Shown: positions 55,150 through 62,171 of the stretch, piece after piece
Layout of the letters: every line of letters begins with the position of its first letter
How positions within the stretch are numbered: the stretch's first letter is position 1
Assembly (NCBI RefSeq): GCF_016865255.1
Contig: NZ_CP033381.1
Coordinates: 4,402,001 to 4,466,000, forward strand
Direction: 5' to 3'
From: Methylomonas sp. LW13
Lineage (GTDB): Bacteria; Pseudomonadota; Gammaproteobacteria; Methylococcales; Methylomonadaceae
Length of the DNA stretch: 64,000 bases
Translations under genes and position numbers: made by a program
The notes under the pieces: model-generated
Seen by the model: the letters and a program-made list of their open reading frames with translations, nothing else
Databases searched by the model: none
What the model was told of the DNA's origin: nothing

Positions 55150-56085
55150 TTAACCCGGAGCCGCGTTTTCGCGGTGATCGGCTCGAACGGCTCGTTGGGC
55201 CGGTCTACCGACGATAAATTTGGATACTGTTGTGATTAGACTTTGCTGCAAGTCTGACCAACTATCTGGATCCGCAGACATATGGTGAAAATAGTAGGAG
55301 AACTCGCCATCTGTGAACAAATGCGTGCATTGAAGCTCGCTTCCCTCAAAGCAATGCACGAGCGTGTTCACTCTTCCGTCCGGGCCTAGACGGTAGTACT
55401 GAATTCGCGGCGAGTGCGATGATCGAGACAAGATCCGCTCTTTGATTAACCCCTTGTGTTGTCCGAGGGCTTCGATTTGGTTCACCCTCGAAGCCTTGTC
55501 GAGCCAGCCATCCAACTTGCTGTCGAAGCCAATGGTTATACCAACATAGTTGCACGGCGCCTCCCCGCATTGATATGACTTTTGCGGGGCAAACGTTGGC
55601 GAAAGCGCCGCGATAGCGATGTGCGTAGGAGATGTGAAACTAACCAGTGGCGCATACTCGCTTGGAATCGAAAACTGATACCCGCGAAATCGAAAATTCG
55701 ATCCTGGCGCTCCTGGTGCTCCATACAGGCCCACTTTGCTCAAAAAGTGTCTGGCCGGCTCACAGTAAATCGGCGGCTCGCCGAAAACGCCTTCTATAAA
55801 TTGGTTCTCCATATACGACCAATGATAAAGAACGGGCTGATCTGGGTTGCCGATGACCAGCACGGCGTGGTTTATAGTTCCGTTGCTTCTCATGTAGAGA
55901 CCGGCCAGTTCGATCAAGCCTCTGATACTTTTGTACTCTGAGCCGCCAGTAGCGATCTGAATGCAGTAAGGAAATGTTGATGCCGTCTCCTCGGCGCTCG
56001 ATTTCGCCGATTGCATCACATACAGGGAATAAGCGGCTAGTGCAGTAGCTGCCGCGGCAGCGATGATCAAAACGTTTCTGAACAT
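55150..56085 (-). CDS. Unknown membrane-anchored protein
   Basis: 311 residues from ATG 56085 (an upstream TTG is less likely). One N-terminal membrane segment or signal anchor (FRNVLIIAAAAATALAAYSL). The rest looks extracytoplasmic, with Cys pairs (FPYCIQ, PIYCEP, YQCGEAPCNY, VHCFEGSELQCTHL) and a Ser/Tyr-rich middle. I do not recognise the family. It is followed and preceded by minus-strand genes but with no clear operon link. Confidence 0.7.
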   Translation of the reverse strand: MFRNVLIIAAAAATALAAYSLYVMQSAKSSAEETASTFPYCIQIATGGSEYKSIRGLIELAGLYMRSNGTINHAVLVIGNPDQPVLYHWSYMENQFIEGVFGEPPIYCEPARHFLSKVGLYGAPGAPGSNFRFRGYQFSIPSEYAPLVSFTSPTHIAIAALSPTFAPQKSYQCGEAPCNYVGITIGFDSKLDGWLDKASRVNQIEALGQHKGLIKERILSRSSHSPRIQYYRLGPDGRVNTLVHCFEGSELQCTHLFTDGEFSYYFHHMSADPDSWSDLQQSLITTVSKFIVGRPAQRAVRADHRENAAPG

Positions 56086-56139
56086 CACTCTAGAATCCAA
56101 TCTTCGAGCTAAGCCGCCCGCCGGGGCAGGGCTTAGGCA

Positions 56140-56676
56140 TCACCGCAAGTCACCGGGTACGAGCGAATAAACCAAGGCATTGTGCGGCTTGCCTTGAAAG
56201 TAGAGACGGTTCCTCGCTTCGCATTCCAGTTTGGCACCAAGCGACTCAGCCACCCGTTGGCTTGCTTTGTTGTGAGTAAGCACGACAATTTCAAGGCGGG
56301 TCAGGCCCAGTTGACTGAATCCAAGTAGTGCCGAGTGGTGGGCTGCGAACCTAGCGACTCCCTGACCAGTATGCTGCGAGCTCACCCAGTACCCGATATT
56401 GCCAATCCGATAGGCTCGGTTGATGTGGTTGACGCCTGTCCCGCCAATCACTGCGCCTGAGACAGCATCGAAGATGCCCAAAGGATACTCGGCATCTGCT
56501 GCCCAGAGTTGCATGGTGGTCTTGATCCAGTTTTCCGCATCCAGCGGTGTATAGTCCTTAGAGCACCATGGCATCCAGTAAACGAGTTCATCAATAGACT
56601 CGCGGACGGCTGAATAGAAGGCCCCGGCATCTGAGAGCTCGAGCCTGCGAACGATGTATTTGGGAGCGTCGGACAT
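56140..56676 (-). CDS. GNAT-family acetyltransferase (RimJ/RimL type)
   Basis: 178 residues from ATG 56676. Seen: RRLELSDAGAFYSAVRES, GGTGVNHINRAYRIGNIGYWV (in part), GVARFAAHHSALLGFSQLGLTRLEIVVLTHN (in part) and NKASQRVAESLGAKLECEARN, the motif set of RimJ/RimL N-acetyltransferases. The target may be a ribosomal protein N-terminus or a small molecule; this cannot be told. Confidence 0.9.
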   Translation of the reverse strand: MSDAPKYIVRRLELSDAGAFYSAVRESIDELVYWMPWCSKDYTPLDAENWIKTTMQLWAADAEYPLGIFDAVSGAVIGGTGVNHINRAYRIGNIGYWVSSQHTGQGVARFAAHHSALLGFSQLGLTRLEIVVLTHNKASQRVAESLGAKLECEARNRLYFQGKPHNALVYSLVPGDLR

Positions 56677-56780
56677 TGTGATGCTTAACAAGTAATTCAA
56701 AGTTCCGTATATCACCCAAATACGTGCTTAGCAATAAGTCAGAATGAAGTGCAACGAAAACTGGATTATTTCCAAAGAGC

Positions 56781-56809
56781 GCCTGGATTACGCTCCGCTT
56801 CATCCAGGC
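56781..56809 (-). repeat. Short hairpin repeat (GCCTGGAT/ATCCAGGC)
   Basis: GCCTGGAT ... ATCCAGGC with a 13-base loop CGGAGCG-like sequence, directly after the cohesin-like gene stop. This GC-rich motif resembles dispersed repeats of many proteobacterial genomes; it may also act as a transcript end. Confidence 0.5.
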
Positions 56810-56817
56810 TACTTTGA

Positions 56818-57399
56818 CTAACTCCTACGCCACCTCAACACCACCCAAAACCCACCAACCATCGGCCAAACCATCCCCGGCAACGGCACAGCGGCGACCG
56901 TGTTGACAGAAATCGACGCTGTGTTTGCCGACAAGCCATCGCCGCCGGCATCCGCCAGACCGTTAATCAGTAAATCAAGCTGACTGCTACCGCTGCTCAG
57001 CACATTGAAACGGATGATCGCCAAAGTAAAGTTATCGGCTTGCAGGGCTTGTAAGTCCGCCGCGTCGTCCAAGGACGACTCGAATAGGTTCAGCACTCCC
57101 GGCCCCAGCACATCGACGGCGGTACTGTTTCCACCCAAGTTAAACACATCCAATTCGTCACCCAACACCGGATCACCGAAGGCCACGCCGGCAAAGGCCA
57201 AATGTGTTGGGTCAAACTGAATATTAAAATCATACGTTGCTAACGCAGCGTCGCCCAAACCGGAAATGTTCAAACCGATTTCAATGGCCTCGGCAGTTTG
57301 GCTACGGGGGGTGAAATGTAAATCTATGGCCGCATCGGCCGCACCGCCGGCGGCGAATAATGCTATACCGACCAGGCCGGCTTTGAATTGTTTCATCAT
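56818..57399 (-). CDS. Secreted cohesin-like protein with VPLPG C-terminal sorting signal
   Basis: 193 residues from ATG 57399 (AGGA upstream; an ATG at 57423 is also in frame). Signal peptide FKAGLVGIALFAAGGAADA. The beta-sheet domain follows the cohesin pattern: IGLNISGLGDAALATYDFNIQFDPTHLAF, then FTLAIIRFNVLSSGSSQLDL (parts quoted). The C-terminus reads AAVPLPGMVWPMVGGFWVVLRWRRS (in part), i.e. VPLP motif, hydrophobic helix and Arg tail, a PEP/VPLPA-CTERM type signal for exosortase processing. The dockerin protein at 57518 is its immediate upstream neighbour. Confidence 0.85.
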   Translation of the reverse strand: MMKQFKAGLVGIALFAAGGAADAAIDLHFTPRSQTAEAIEIGLNISGLGDAALATYDFNIQFDPTHLAFAGVAFGDPVLGDELDVFNLGGNSTAVDVLGPGVLNLFESSLDDAADLQALQADNFTLAIIRFNVLSSGSSQLDLLINGLADAGGDGLSANTASISVNTVAAVPLPGMVWPMVGGFWVVLRWRRS

Positions 57400-57428
57400 C
57401 GTTGTTAGTCCTATATTCAGCATCCCGG

Positions 57429-57448
57429 ATTCCCGCGTACGCGGGAAT
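57429..57448. repeat. Palindromic REP-like repeat
   Basis: ATTCCCGCGTACGCGGGAAT is a perfect 20-bp palindrome with typical REP character, lying between the cohesin-like and dockerin genes. Confidence 0.7.
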
Positions 57449-57517
57449 GACGGCGTAATTTCGGTGCGTGCGTCAGATTGGAGAAATCTGACTACCCGCC
57501 GCTTGAATCAAGCTCGT

Positions 57518-59308
57518 TTAAATCGCACAGCGTGAGCGCGTACACAGCAAAGTCAGCTTGCGCACATCCAACACATTAATCACGCCGTTTTTATCCAGAT
57601 CGCGGGGATCGGCTATACCGGTAGCCGGTTGGTTGCGTGCCGCAATGACCAGGTTCAAATCCAGTTGATCGACATCGCGGTCGCCGTCCAGATCGCCTCT
57701 TACGCTGATGCTTTCGCAGCTGTCGGGTAAATGATTGAAGTTGGTATCGCCGCTGACCCGGTTTTGAATATCCAGCACGTCCGATTTGCCATTGTTATTG
57801 CAATCCGGAAACACGTTCAGGTAATACACATCCTGCTCGCCGTGGTAGGTGGCGGTGTAAGCAATGTGCGCGCCGTTGGCGTCGGAGACTAACTGGGTGT
57901 AATCGCCCATTTTGTCGCTTTGCCGTTCTTCGCCGTTCACGATGTTATACGGCAGATGCGTATTGAACACCGGCGTGACCGCCTGATTTTTGCTCCAGGT
58001 TACGCCACCGTCCCAGGAGTAGGCGTAGTAAAGCTGCGAATAGCGATACGGCGCGCTGCCGCTGCCGTTGCGGGTGTCGTACCACACCGCGTCGAGGCGG
58101 GAGTTGGCCGCCACGCCCAGCATCGGGAACCATTGGTAAGCGTTGGCGGCGGGTGGATCGTCATTCACCCGCACCGGCGCCGACCAGGTAGCGCCGCCGT
58201 CACTGCTGCGCACGAAATGAATATCCTGCGGATCGTCGCCAGTTTGCCAGGCATATGGGGAGACATGCGCCAGCAAGTAAATATTGCCGCGCAACGGCCC
58301 GGCCGATTGATCGGCGGCAATTTGCACATCGCCGTCGCCACCCAGTGGGTTGGGCAGCTGCAAGCTCGGCGACAGGAACATCATGCTGTTGCCGCCCATA
58401 TCGACCTTTTGCGCGGTAAAGGTGGGTGAAGCGGCGGGATCTTTGGCATCAACCGATTTCAGGAAATAGTGCCCGCTACGCACTATGCCCAAGGCACTGA
58501 CGGACAAAATCGTTTCATCGACGCCAAATAAATAAACCTCGCCTTCCGGACCGATGGCCAGCCGGCCGAAACCGAAGTTTGCCACCGGCAACGCCGCATC
58601 CGGCTCCTGGTAACTCAAACCACCATCCGTGGAACGGCTGAAATATTTGGGGACATAATTTGGATCGGGGTTACTGTCGGCCGGCCGCCGCCAGGTGCTG
58701 TACATATACCCGTCGCTGGGACCGCCGGTTTTATCGATGGCCAGCCAGTTCTTGTCGCCTTTAAACTGATACACCGGCTCCGACCAAGTCACCCCGCCGT
58801 CGCCGGATTTAAACACCGAAGTGCTATCCGATACCGCCAAAGACTGGTAATAGAAATTGCCCAAGGCATCGACCTCCAACACCGGATCGGTGCGAGTTTG
58901 CAGCGGTAAGGCCGGCAGCATGCCGGTAGTCCAACTCGCGCCGCCGTCAAAGCTATAGGCATAGCCGCCGTGTTTGACGGCAGTGGGCGGTGAATCGAAC
59001 TTACGCCAGCCCACGACAATATTGGCGGGATTTAGCGGATTCAAGGCCAGCGTCGGTTCGTTGCCTTTGTCGCCGGCGATGTTTTGCCCCTCCGCATCGA
59101 CGTTGACTTGATGGCTACGATACTGTCCAAAACTTATTACCGGGGAAGGCCCTGCCTGCGCGGCTGTCGTCAATGTCAAACCGATGCCTAAGCCTGCCGC
59201 GATTTTTACCAGCCTAACGTTACGGAAAAAGGGTGTACGCCATTCGCCAGGCTCGGGGTAAACGGCAGTTAGCGGCCGAGTCAATCCTGCAACTTCATCC
59301 CGTTTCAT
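57518..59308 (-). CDS. Secreted BNR/sialidase-fold protein with dockerin domain
   Basis: About 596 residues from ATG 59308, which overlaps the previous gene's TGA by one base. Signal peptide around residues 30-55 (VKIAAGLGIGLTLTTAAQA). Middle: several Asp-box style repeats (SFDGGASWTTG, KSGDGGVTWSEP, STDGGLSYQEP, SSDGGATWSAP, SWDGGVTWSK) of a beta propeller (exo-alpha-sialidase-like). Then a Ca-binding stretch DCNNNGKSDVLDIQNRVSGD and a dockerin type I pair GDLDGDRDVDQLDLNLVI and DPRDLDKNGVINVLDVRKL. Whether it has sialidase activity is unknown, since the catalytic residues are not checked. Confidence 0.85.
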   Translation of the reverse strand: MKRDEVAGLTRPLTAVYPEPGEWRTPFFRNVRLVKIAAGLGIGLTLTTAAQAGPSPVISFGQYRSHQVNVDAEGQNIAGDKGNEPTLALNPLNPANIVVGWRKFDSPPTAVKHGGYAYSFDGGASWTTGMLPALPLQTRTDPVLEVDALGNFYYQSLAVSDSTSVFKSGDGGVTWSEPVYQFKGDKNWLAIDKTGGPSDGYMYSTWRRPADSNPDPNYVPKYFSRSTDGGLSYQEPDAALPVANFGFGRLAIGPEGEVYLFGVDETILSVSALGIVRSGHYFLKSVDAKDPAASPTFTAQKVDMGGNSMMFLSPSLQLPNPLGGDGDVQIAADQSAGPLRGNIYLLAHVSPYAWQTGDDPQDIHFVRSSDGGATWSAPVRVNDDPPAANAYQWFPMLGVAANSRLDAVWYDTRNGSGSAPYRYSQLYYAYSWDGGVTWSKNQAVTPVFNTHLPYNIVNGEERQSDKMGDYTQLVSDANGAHIAYTATYHGEQDVYYLNVFPDCNNNGKSDVLDIQNRVSGDTNFNHLPDSCESISVRGDLDGDRDVDQLDLNLVIAARNQPATGIADPRDLDKNGVINVLDVRKLTLLCTRSRCAI

Positions 59309-60168
59309 CACACGATCTCTCTTTTAGAACGACCATTCAGAACCAATCCCGCCAAGCCACTGGCAAACAGCCATACCGCCGTCGGCAAAGGCACCGCCGC
59401 CGGCGTTTCTCCCGACACCACGGTGGTTTGGAAGCTGAAAGTACCAATGCGCGTATCGCGCAAGCGGGCGTCGCGAGCGCCCAGATGATCGAAGCCCCAC
59501 CCTAACCCAAGATTGCCGTTGAGGCTTAACGTATTCCCGACTATTGCGGTGGTGACATCAAACAACTCAAAACCGCCCGCATCGAAACCGATGTGATTGG
59601 TAATCACCCAACCGGAACGCCCCGGCGTTGCCGCTTCAAGAGCCGGATCGTATTCCAAGGTCATATCGCCCAACAACACTCTATTGGTCGGCGGATCGAC
59701 GTCCACTCTAAAACGCATGACACCGCCTAACCCGATGCTACCGCTGGCAGTGCCGAACAAATTGCCGGGTTCGAACGCGAAAGTGGTATTTCTGTTCTGC
59801 CGCCCGCCCGGATTGACTATCGGACTCAGCCCGTTGACACTGAATTGCAACCCGGTTGCCGGAATTTCATCGGCCACCGTATCGTACAAATCCGGCGTAT
59901 TGCCGTCCCGCAGCTCAACAAAGGTTTTTGATGCCGCCGAAGCGTCGTAAAACTCTTCCAGATAAATAGAAGGCCGGCAGCAAATCGGAAAGTCCGCGGT
60001 GGGCGTGTCCGGATAATCGTTCACATCAAGGCTGGCGATTAGCACATCGCGGTTTAGGTTAAGGACCAGCGCACCGCCGCTGACTGTGGCGGCTTGGGCT
60101 TGGCTAATCGACAATACACCGAAAACGGCTAATAGCCAGGTGGATGATCGATGATTATTGATTTTCAT
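59308..60168 (-). CDS. VPLPT-CTERM secreted surface protein (1)
   Basis: 286 residues. Signal peptide STWLLAVFGVLSISQAQA. The mature beta-rich region (GGALVLNLNRDVLIASL..., GRSGWVITNHIGFDAGGFELFDV) is related in layout to the next two proteins. C-terminal sorting signal AAVPLPTAVWLFASGLAGLVLNGRSKRE (quoted in part): VPLP, hydrophobic helix, basic tail. Its stop overlaps the start of the BNR gene, and its start overlaps the stop of the following paralogue by ATGA at 60165-60168, so it lies in one operon with them. Function unknown. Confidence 0.85.
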   Translation of the reverse strand: MKINNHRSSTWLLAVFGVLSISQAQAATVSGGALVLNLNRDVLIASLDVNDYPDTPTADFPICCRPSIYLEEFYDASAASKTFVELRDGNTPDLYDTVADEIPATGLQFSVNGLSPIVNPGGRQNRNTTFAFEPGNLFGTASGSIGLGGVMRFRVDVDPPTNRVLLGDMTLEYDPALEAATPGRSGWVITNHIGFDAGGFELFDVTTAIVGNTLSLNGNLGLGWGFDHLGARDARLRDTRIGTFSFQTTVVSGETPAAVPLPTAVWLFASGLAGLVLNGRSKREIV

Positions 60169-60998
60169 AATGTCACACTCCTTGAAAGATATGGCCTACG
60201 GCCTATGCCGATAAAGCCCAAAAAGCCGCTAGCGAATAACCAGACCGCAGCGGGTAGCGGCACCGCCGATACCTGTCCGCAACCGGCATAGGCACCCGTG
60301 CCCAAACAGAAACTGCCGACATCAACCAGTTGCGCGCCTTGCAACATGCCGGCGTTTTCCGGCGACATCAGTAAATCGCCACTCAACTGCCAGTTTTCGG
60401 CGTTGCTAAAGTTCAGGCTTAGATTGCTTAGGTCGTACACCGCCATCGTGAAATAAATGTTATTGGCTAGGTACCAACCGGTGCGGCCCAAAGTTTGCCG
60501 GTTGGCATCGTAAAGCAGCGAAAAATCGCCGTTGACCAAGCCGGCTCCAGTCGGCGGCCAGTTCGGCGCATAAAAACCCTGCACGCCGGTCATGCCGACT
60601 TGCGCCCCGGCCACACCGGCCAGTGTGCCGGTATCGATGGCAAACTCGGCTGACGTGGCTTTGACGTAACGCTGGCTGGCTTGCGGACTAGGATCGCTAC
60701 CGATAGCCGTCAACTCGAACACCTGATTGAGCCCGGAAATCTCGGTGCTGTTGAGCTGGCTAAGCAAATGGTCGCCGGTGTTGGCCGGATTATCAGCATT
60801 GGACGTTGCCGTACTCCAAAACGTCGACAAGTAATAACCCCCGGCGTAAGGCGCCAGCGCATTGCGGTCCAGGTTCATCGTAAACGTACCGCCGGATGGC
60901 GCATTCAATGTCGCGGCGTCGGCGCATGGATATACCGTCCCCATGCCGATAGCCAGTATGGCCAAAACGGGATAGCTGCGGTTTCTATTGATCTTCAT
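60165..60998 (-). CDS. VPLPA-CTERM secreted surface protein (2)
   Basis: 277 residues. Signal peptide ILAIGMGTVYPCADA. Beta-rich mature part with GGTFTMNLDRNALAPYAGGYY and RTGWYLANNIYFTMAVYDLSNLS, followed by VSAVPLPAAVWLFASGFLGFIGIGRR (in part). It is paralogous to the two flanking VPxPA proteins, sharing the NLDR(N/D) N-terminal motif and the GRTGW/GRSGW motif. Translationally coupled to the next gene (ATGA overlap). Confidence 0.85.
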   Translation of the reverse strand: MKINRNRSYPVLAILAIGMGTVYPCADAATLNAPSGGTFTMNLDRNALAPYAGGYYLSTFWSTATSNADNPANTGDHLLSQLNSTEISGLNQVFELTAIGSDPSPQASQRYVKATSAEFAIDTGTLAGVAGAQVGMTGVQGFYAPNWPPTGAGLVNGDFSLLYDANRQTLGRTGWYLANNIYFTMAVYDLSNLSLNFSNAENWQLSGDLLMSPENAGMLQGAQLVDVGSFCLGTGAYAGCGQVSAVPLPAAVWLFASGFLGFIGIGRRPYLSRSVTL

Positions 60999-61153
60999 AA
61001 AGTCCCTATCAGCGGATGGTCAGAATAAGCCCTCTCCCTGCCTAAATACACAAGCGGCCGTAGTCGACGGCATGCGGGCACGAAGAGGGATTTATTGCCG
61101 AAAGTCCGGGCCCGAAGCGAATCTTGGCGACCGCCCCAAGCCCACTTTGTGAG

Positions 61154-61942
61154 TTAAGCTGCGACCAAGGCTTTTCTGCGACGTGCACCCAGCAAGCCCA
61201 GCAGCCCGCTGCCGAACATCCAGACCGCCGCCGGTACCGGTACCGCCGATGGCGCCGTGCTGGGCGCCAGGCTAAAAGTACCGACCACGGCATTGGTATT
61301 GGCGCCAACCAAACCGGCCCACAAACCGGTCCATTGCAAGTCGCCGCTCAGTAGTAATTCGCCATTGCTGCTTAGCGACTCGGAGACGTTGGTCAGCTTC
61401 AAGAAATTTTGGTAGCCAAAACCGGTATCGTAAGTTTTGATATTCCAGGTGCTCCCGGTTTTTACCAGGCTAAAGTCGTAGGGCGTCAAAATGCCGCTGC
61501 CGCCTTGGCTGGTCAATAACCAGGCGCCGCTCAGACCGATTTGACCGACCGAGGTATTGCCGGCGTCCATCGTCGTGGCTTGTTCGGTACGGCCATAGGG
61601 ACCGGCAGCCGGATAGCTGTTGGTCGTGGTGTTGGCGTTAACCGCAAACGACATCGCTGTGTTGGCGGTTGCCGATAGCGTCGTTCCGCCGGTGGTTGCG
61701 CCGGTGATACCCAGCAAATTGTCGCTGGCACCCCAATGTTTCGCGACAATCCAGCCATTCGGATAGCCACTGCCGACATTCACCGATGCCGCCGCAAAAG
61801 CGGCATTGTTGATGGTAATGGTGGCATCGCCGCTGACTTGTGCAGCGCTGGCTGTAGCAGGCGCCAAAACGGCGGTCAATGCGCTGAAGGCGAGCAGGCC
61901 GGCGCTTACCCATTGAGTGCGGTTGTAGTGCAAGATTGTCAT
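61154..61942 (-). CDS. VPVPA-CTERM secreted surface protein (3), behind a riboswitch
   Basis: 262 residues. Signal peptide GLLAFSALTAVLAPATASA. N-terminal TITINNAAFAAASVNVGSGYPNGW and a C-terminal signal SAVPVPAAVWMFGSGLLGLLGARRRK (in part). It belongs to the same family as proteins 1 and 2. AAGGA lies before its ATG. The leader, about 60-160 bases upstream, carries a c-di-GMP-I riboswitch, so production is probably c-di-GMP controlled. It is the first of the family genes in transcription order. Confidence 0.87.
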   Translation of the reverse strand: MTILHYNRTQWVSAGLLAFSALTAVLAPATASAAQVSGDATITINNAAFAAASVNVGSGYPNGWIVAKHWGASDNLLGITGATTGGTTLSATANTAMSFAVNANTTTNSYPAAGPYGRTEQATTMDAGNTSVGQIGLSGAWLLTSQGGSGILTPYDFSLVKTGSTWNIKTYDTGFGYQNFLKLTNVSESLSSNGELLLSGDLQWTGLWAGLVGANTNAVVGTFSLAPSTAPSAVPVPAAVWMFGSGLLGLLGARRRKALVAA

Positions 61943-61990
61943 TTTTTATTCCTTAATAAATTACGGTTAAAGTTAATCTGCAAATCGCCA

Positions 61991-62005
61991 ACCCGAATTT
62001 CGGGT
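61991..62005 (-). promoter_or_regulatory. Expression-platform hairpin with an alternative pairing partner
   Basis: On the minus strand ACCCGAAATTCGGGT can form a hairpin. The same segment extended upstream reads AAGACCCG (62001-62008), which is an exact complement of CGGGTCTT in the riboswitch P3 strand (62042-62049). The two pairings exclude each other, a switch-like layout. There is no T run after the hairpin, so Rho or translational control is more likely than intrinsic termination. Confidence 0.55.
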
Positions 62006-62013
62006 CTTAAACT

Positions 62014-62102
62014 GGCAGGTAACCCGGCTGTCTTAATCTCCAAGACCCGTGGCTTTCCGGCTCCGTCTCGCGGCGGATGTGGCATGTTTGTCGCGGTCCT
62101 TA
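62014..62102 (-). promoter_or_regulatory. Cyclic-di-GMP-I (GEMM) riboswitch
   Basis: Read on the minus strand: ACAAAC, then CCG...CGG hairpin, CGGAAAGCCACGGGTCTT, an intervening loop, and AAGACAGCCGGGTTACC. These match the GEMM-I consensus (AAAC, GCAAAGCC, GCCRGGUUACC). The P3 stem is GTCTT/AAGAC. It lies about 70 bases before the start of the VPVPA-CTERM gene at 61942, as expected for a leader aptamer. Boundaries are approximate. Confidence 0.8.
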
Positions 62103-62171
62103 CGACATCACTCTAAATCCCTGAGTGAGGTGCTCCTGAAAAACTCCTGTGGCAAATAGTTAACGACGGCA

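Noticed and set aside
54993..55217. Plus-strand frame near the GTAGGTCA repeat
   Set aside because: It reads through an inverted repeat and shows no family features.
56140..56676. Possible tRNA or other RNA gene in the gaps around the acetyltransferase gene
   Set aside because: No cloverleaf or known RNA motif could be read; only short GC-rich hairpins are present.
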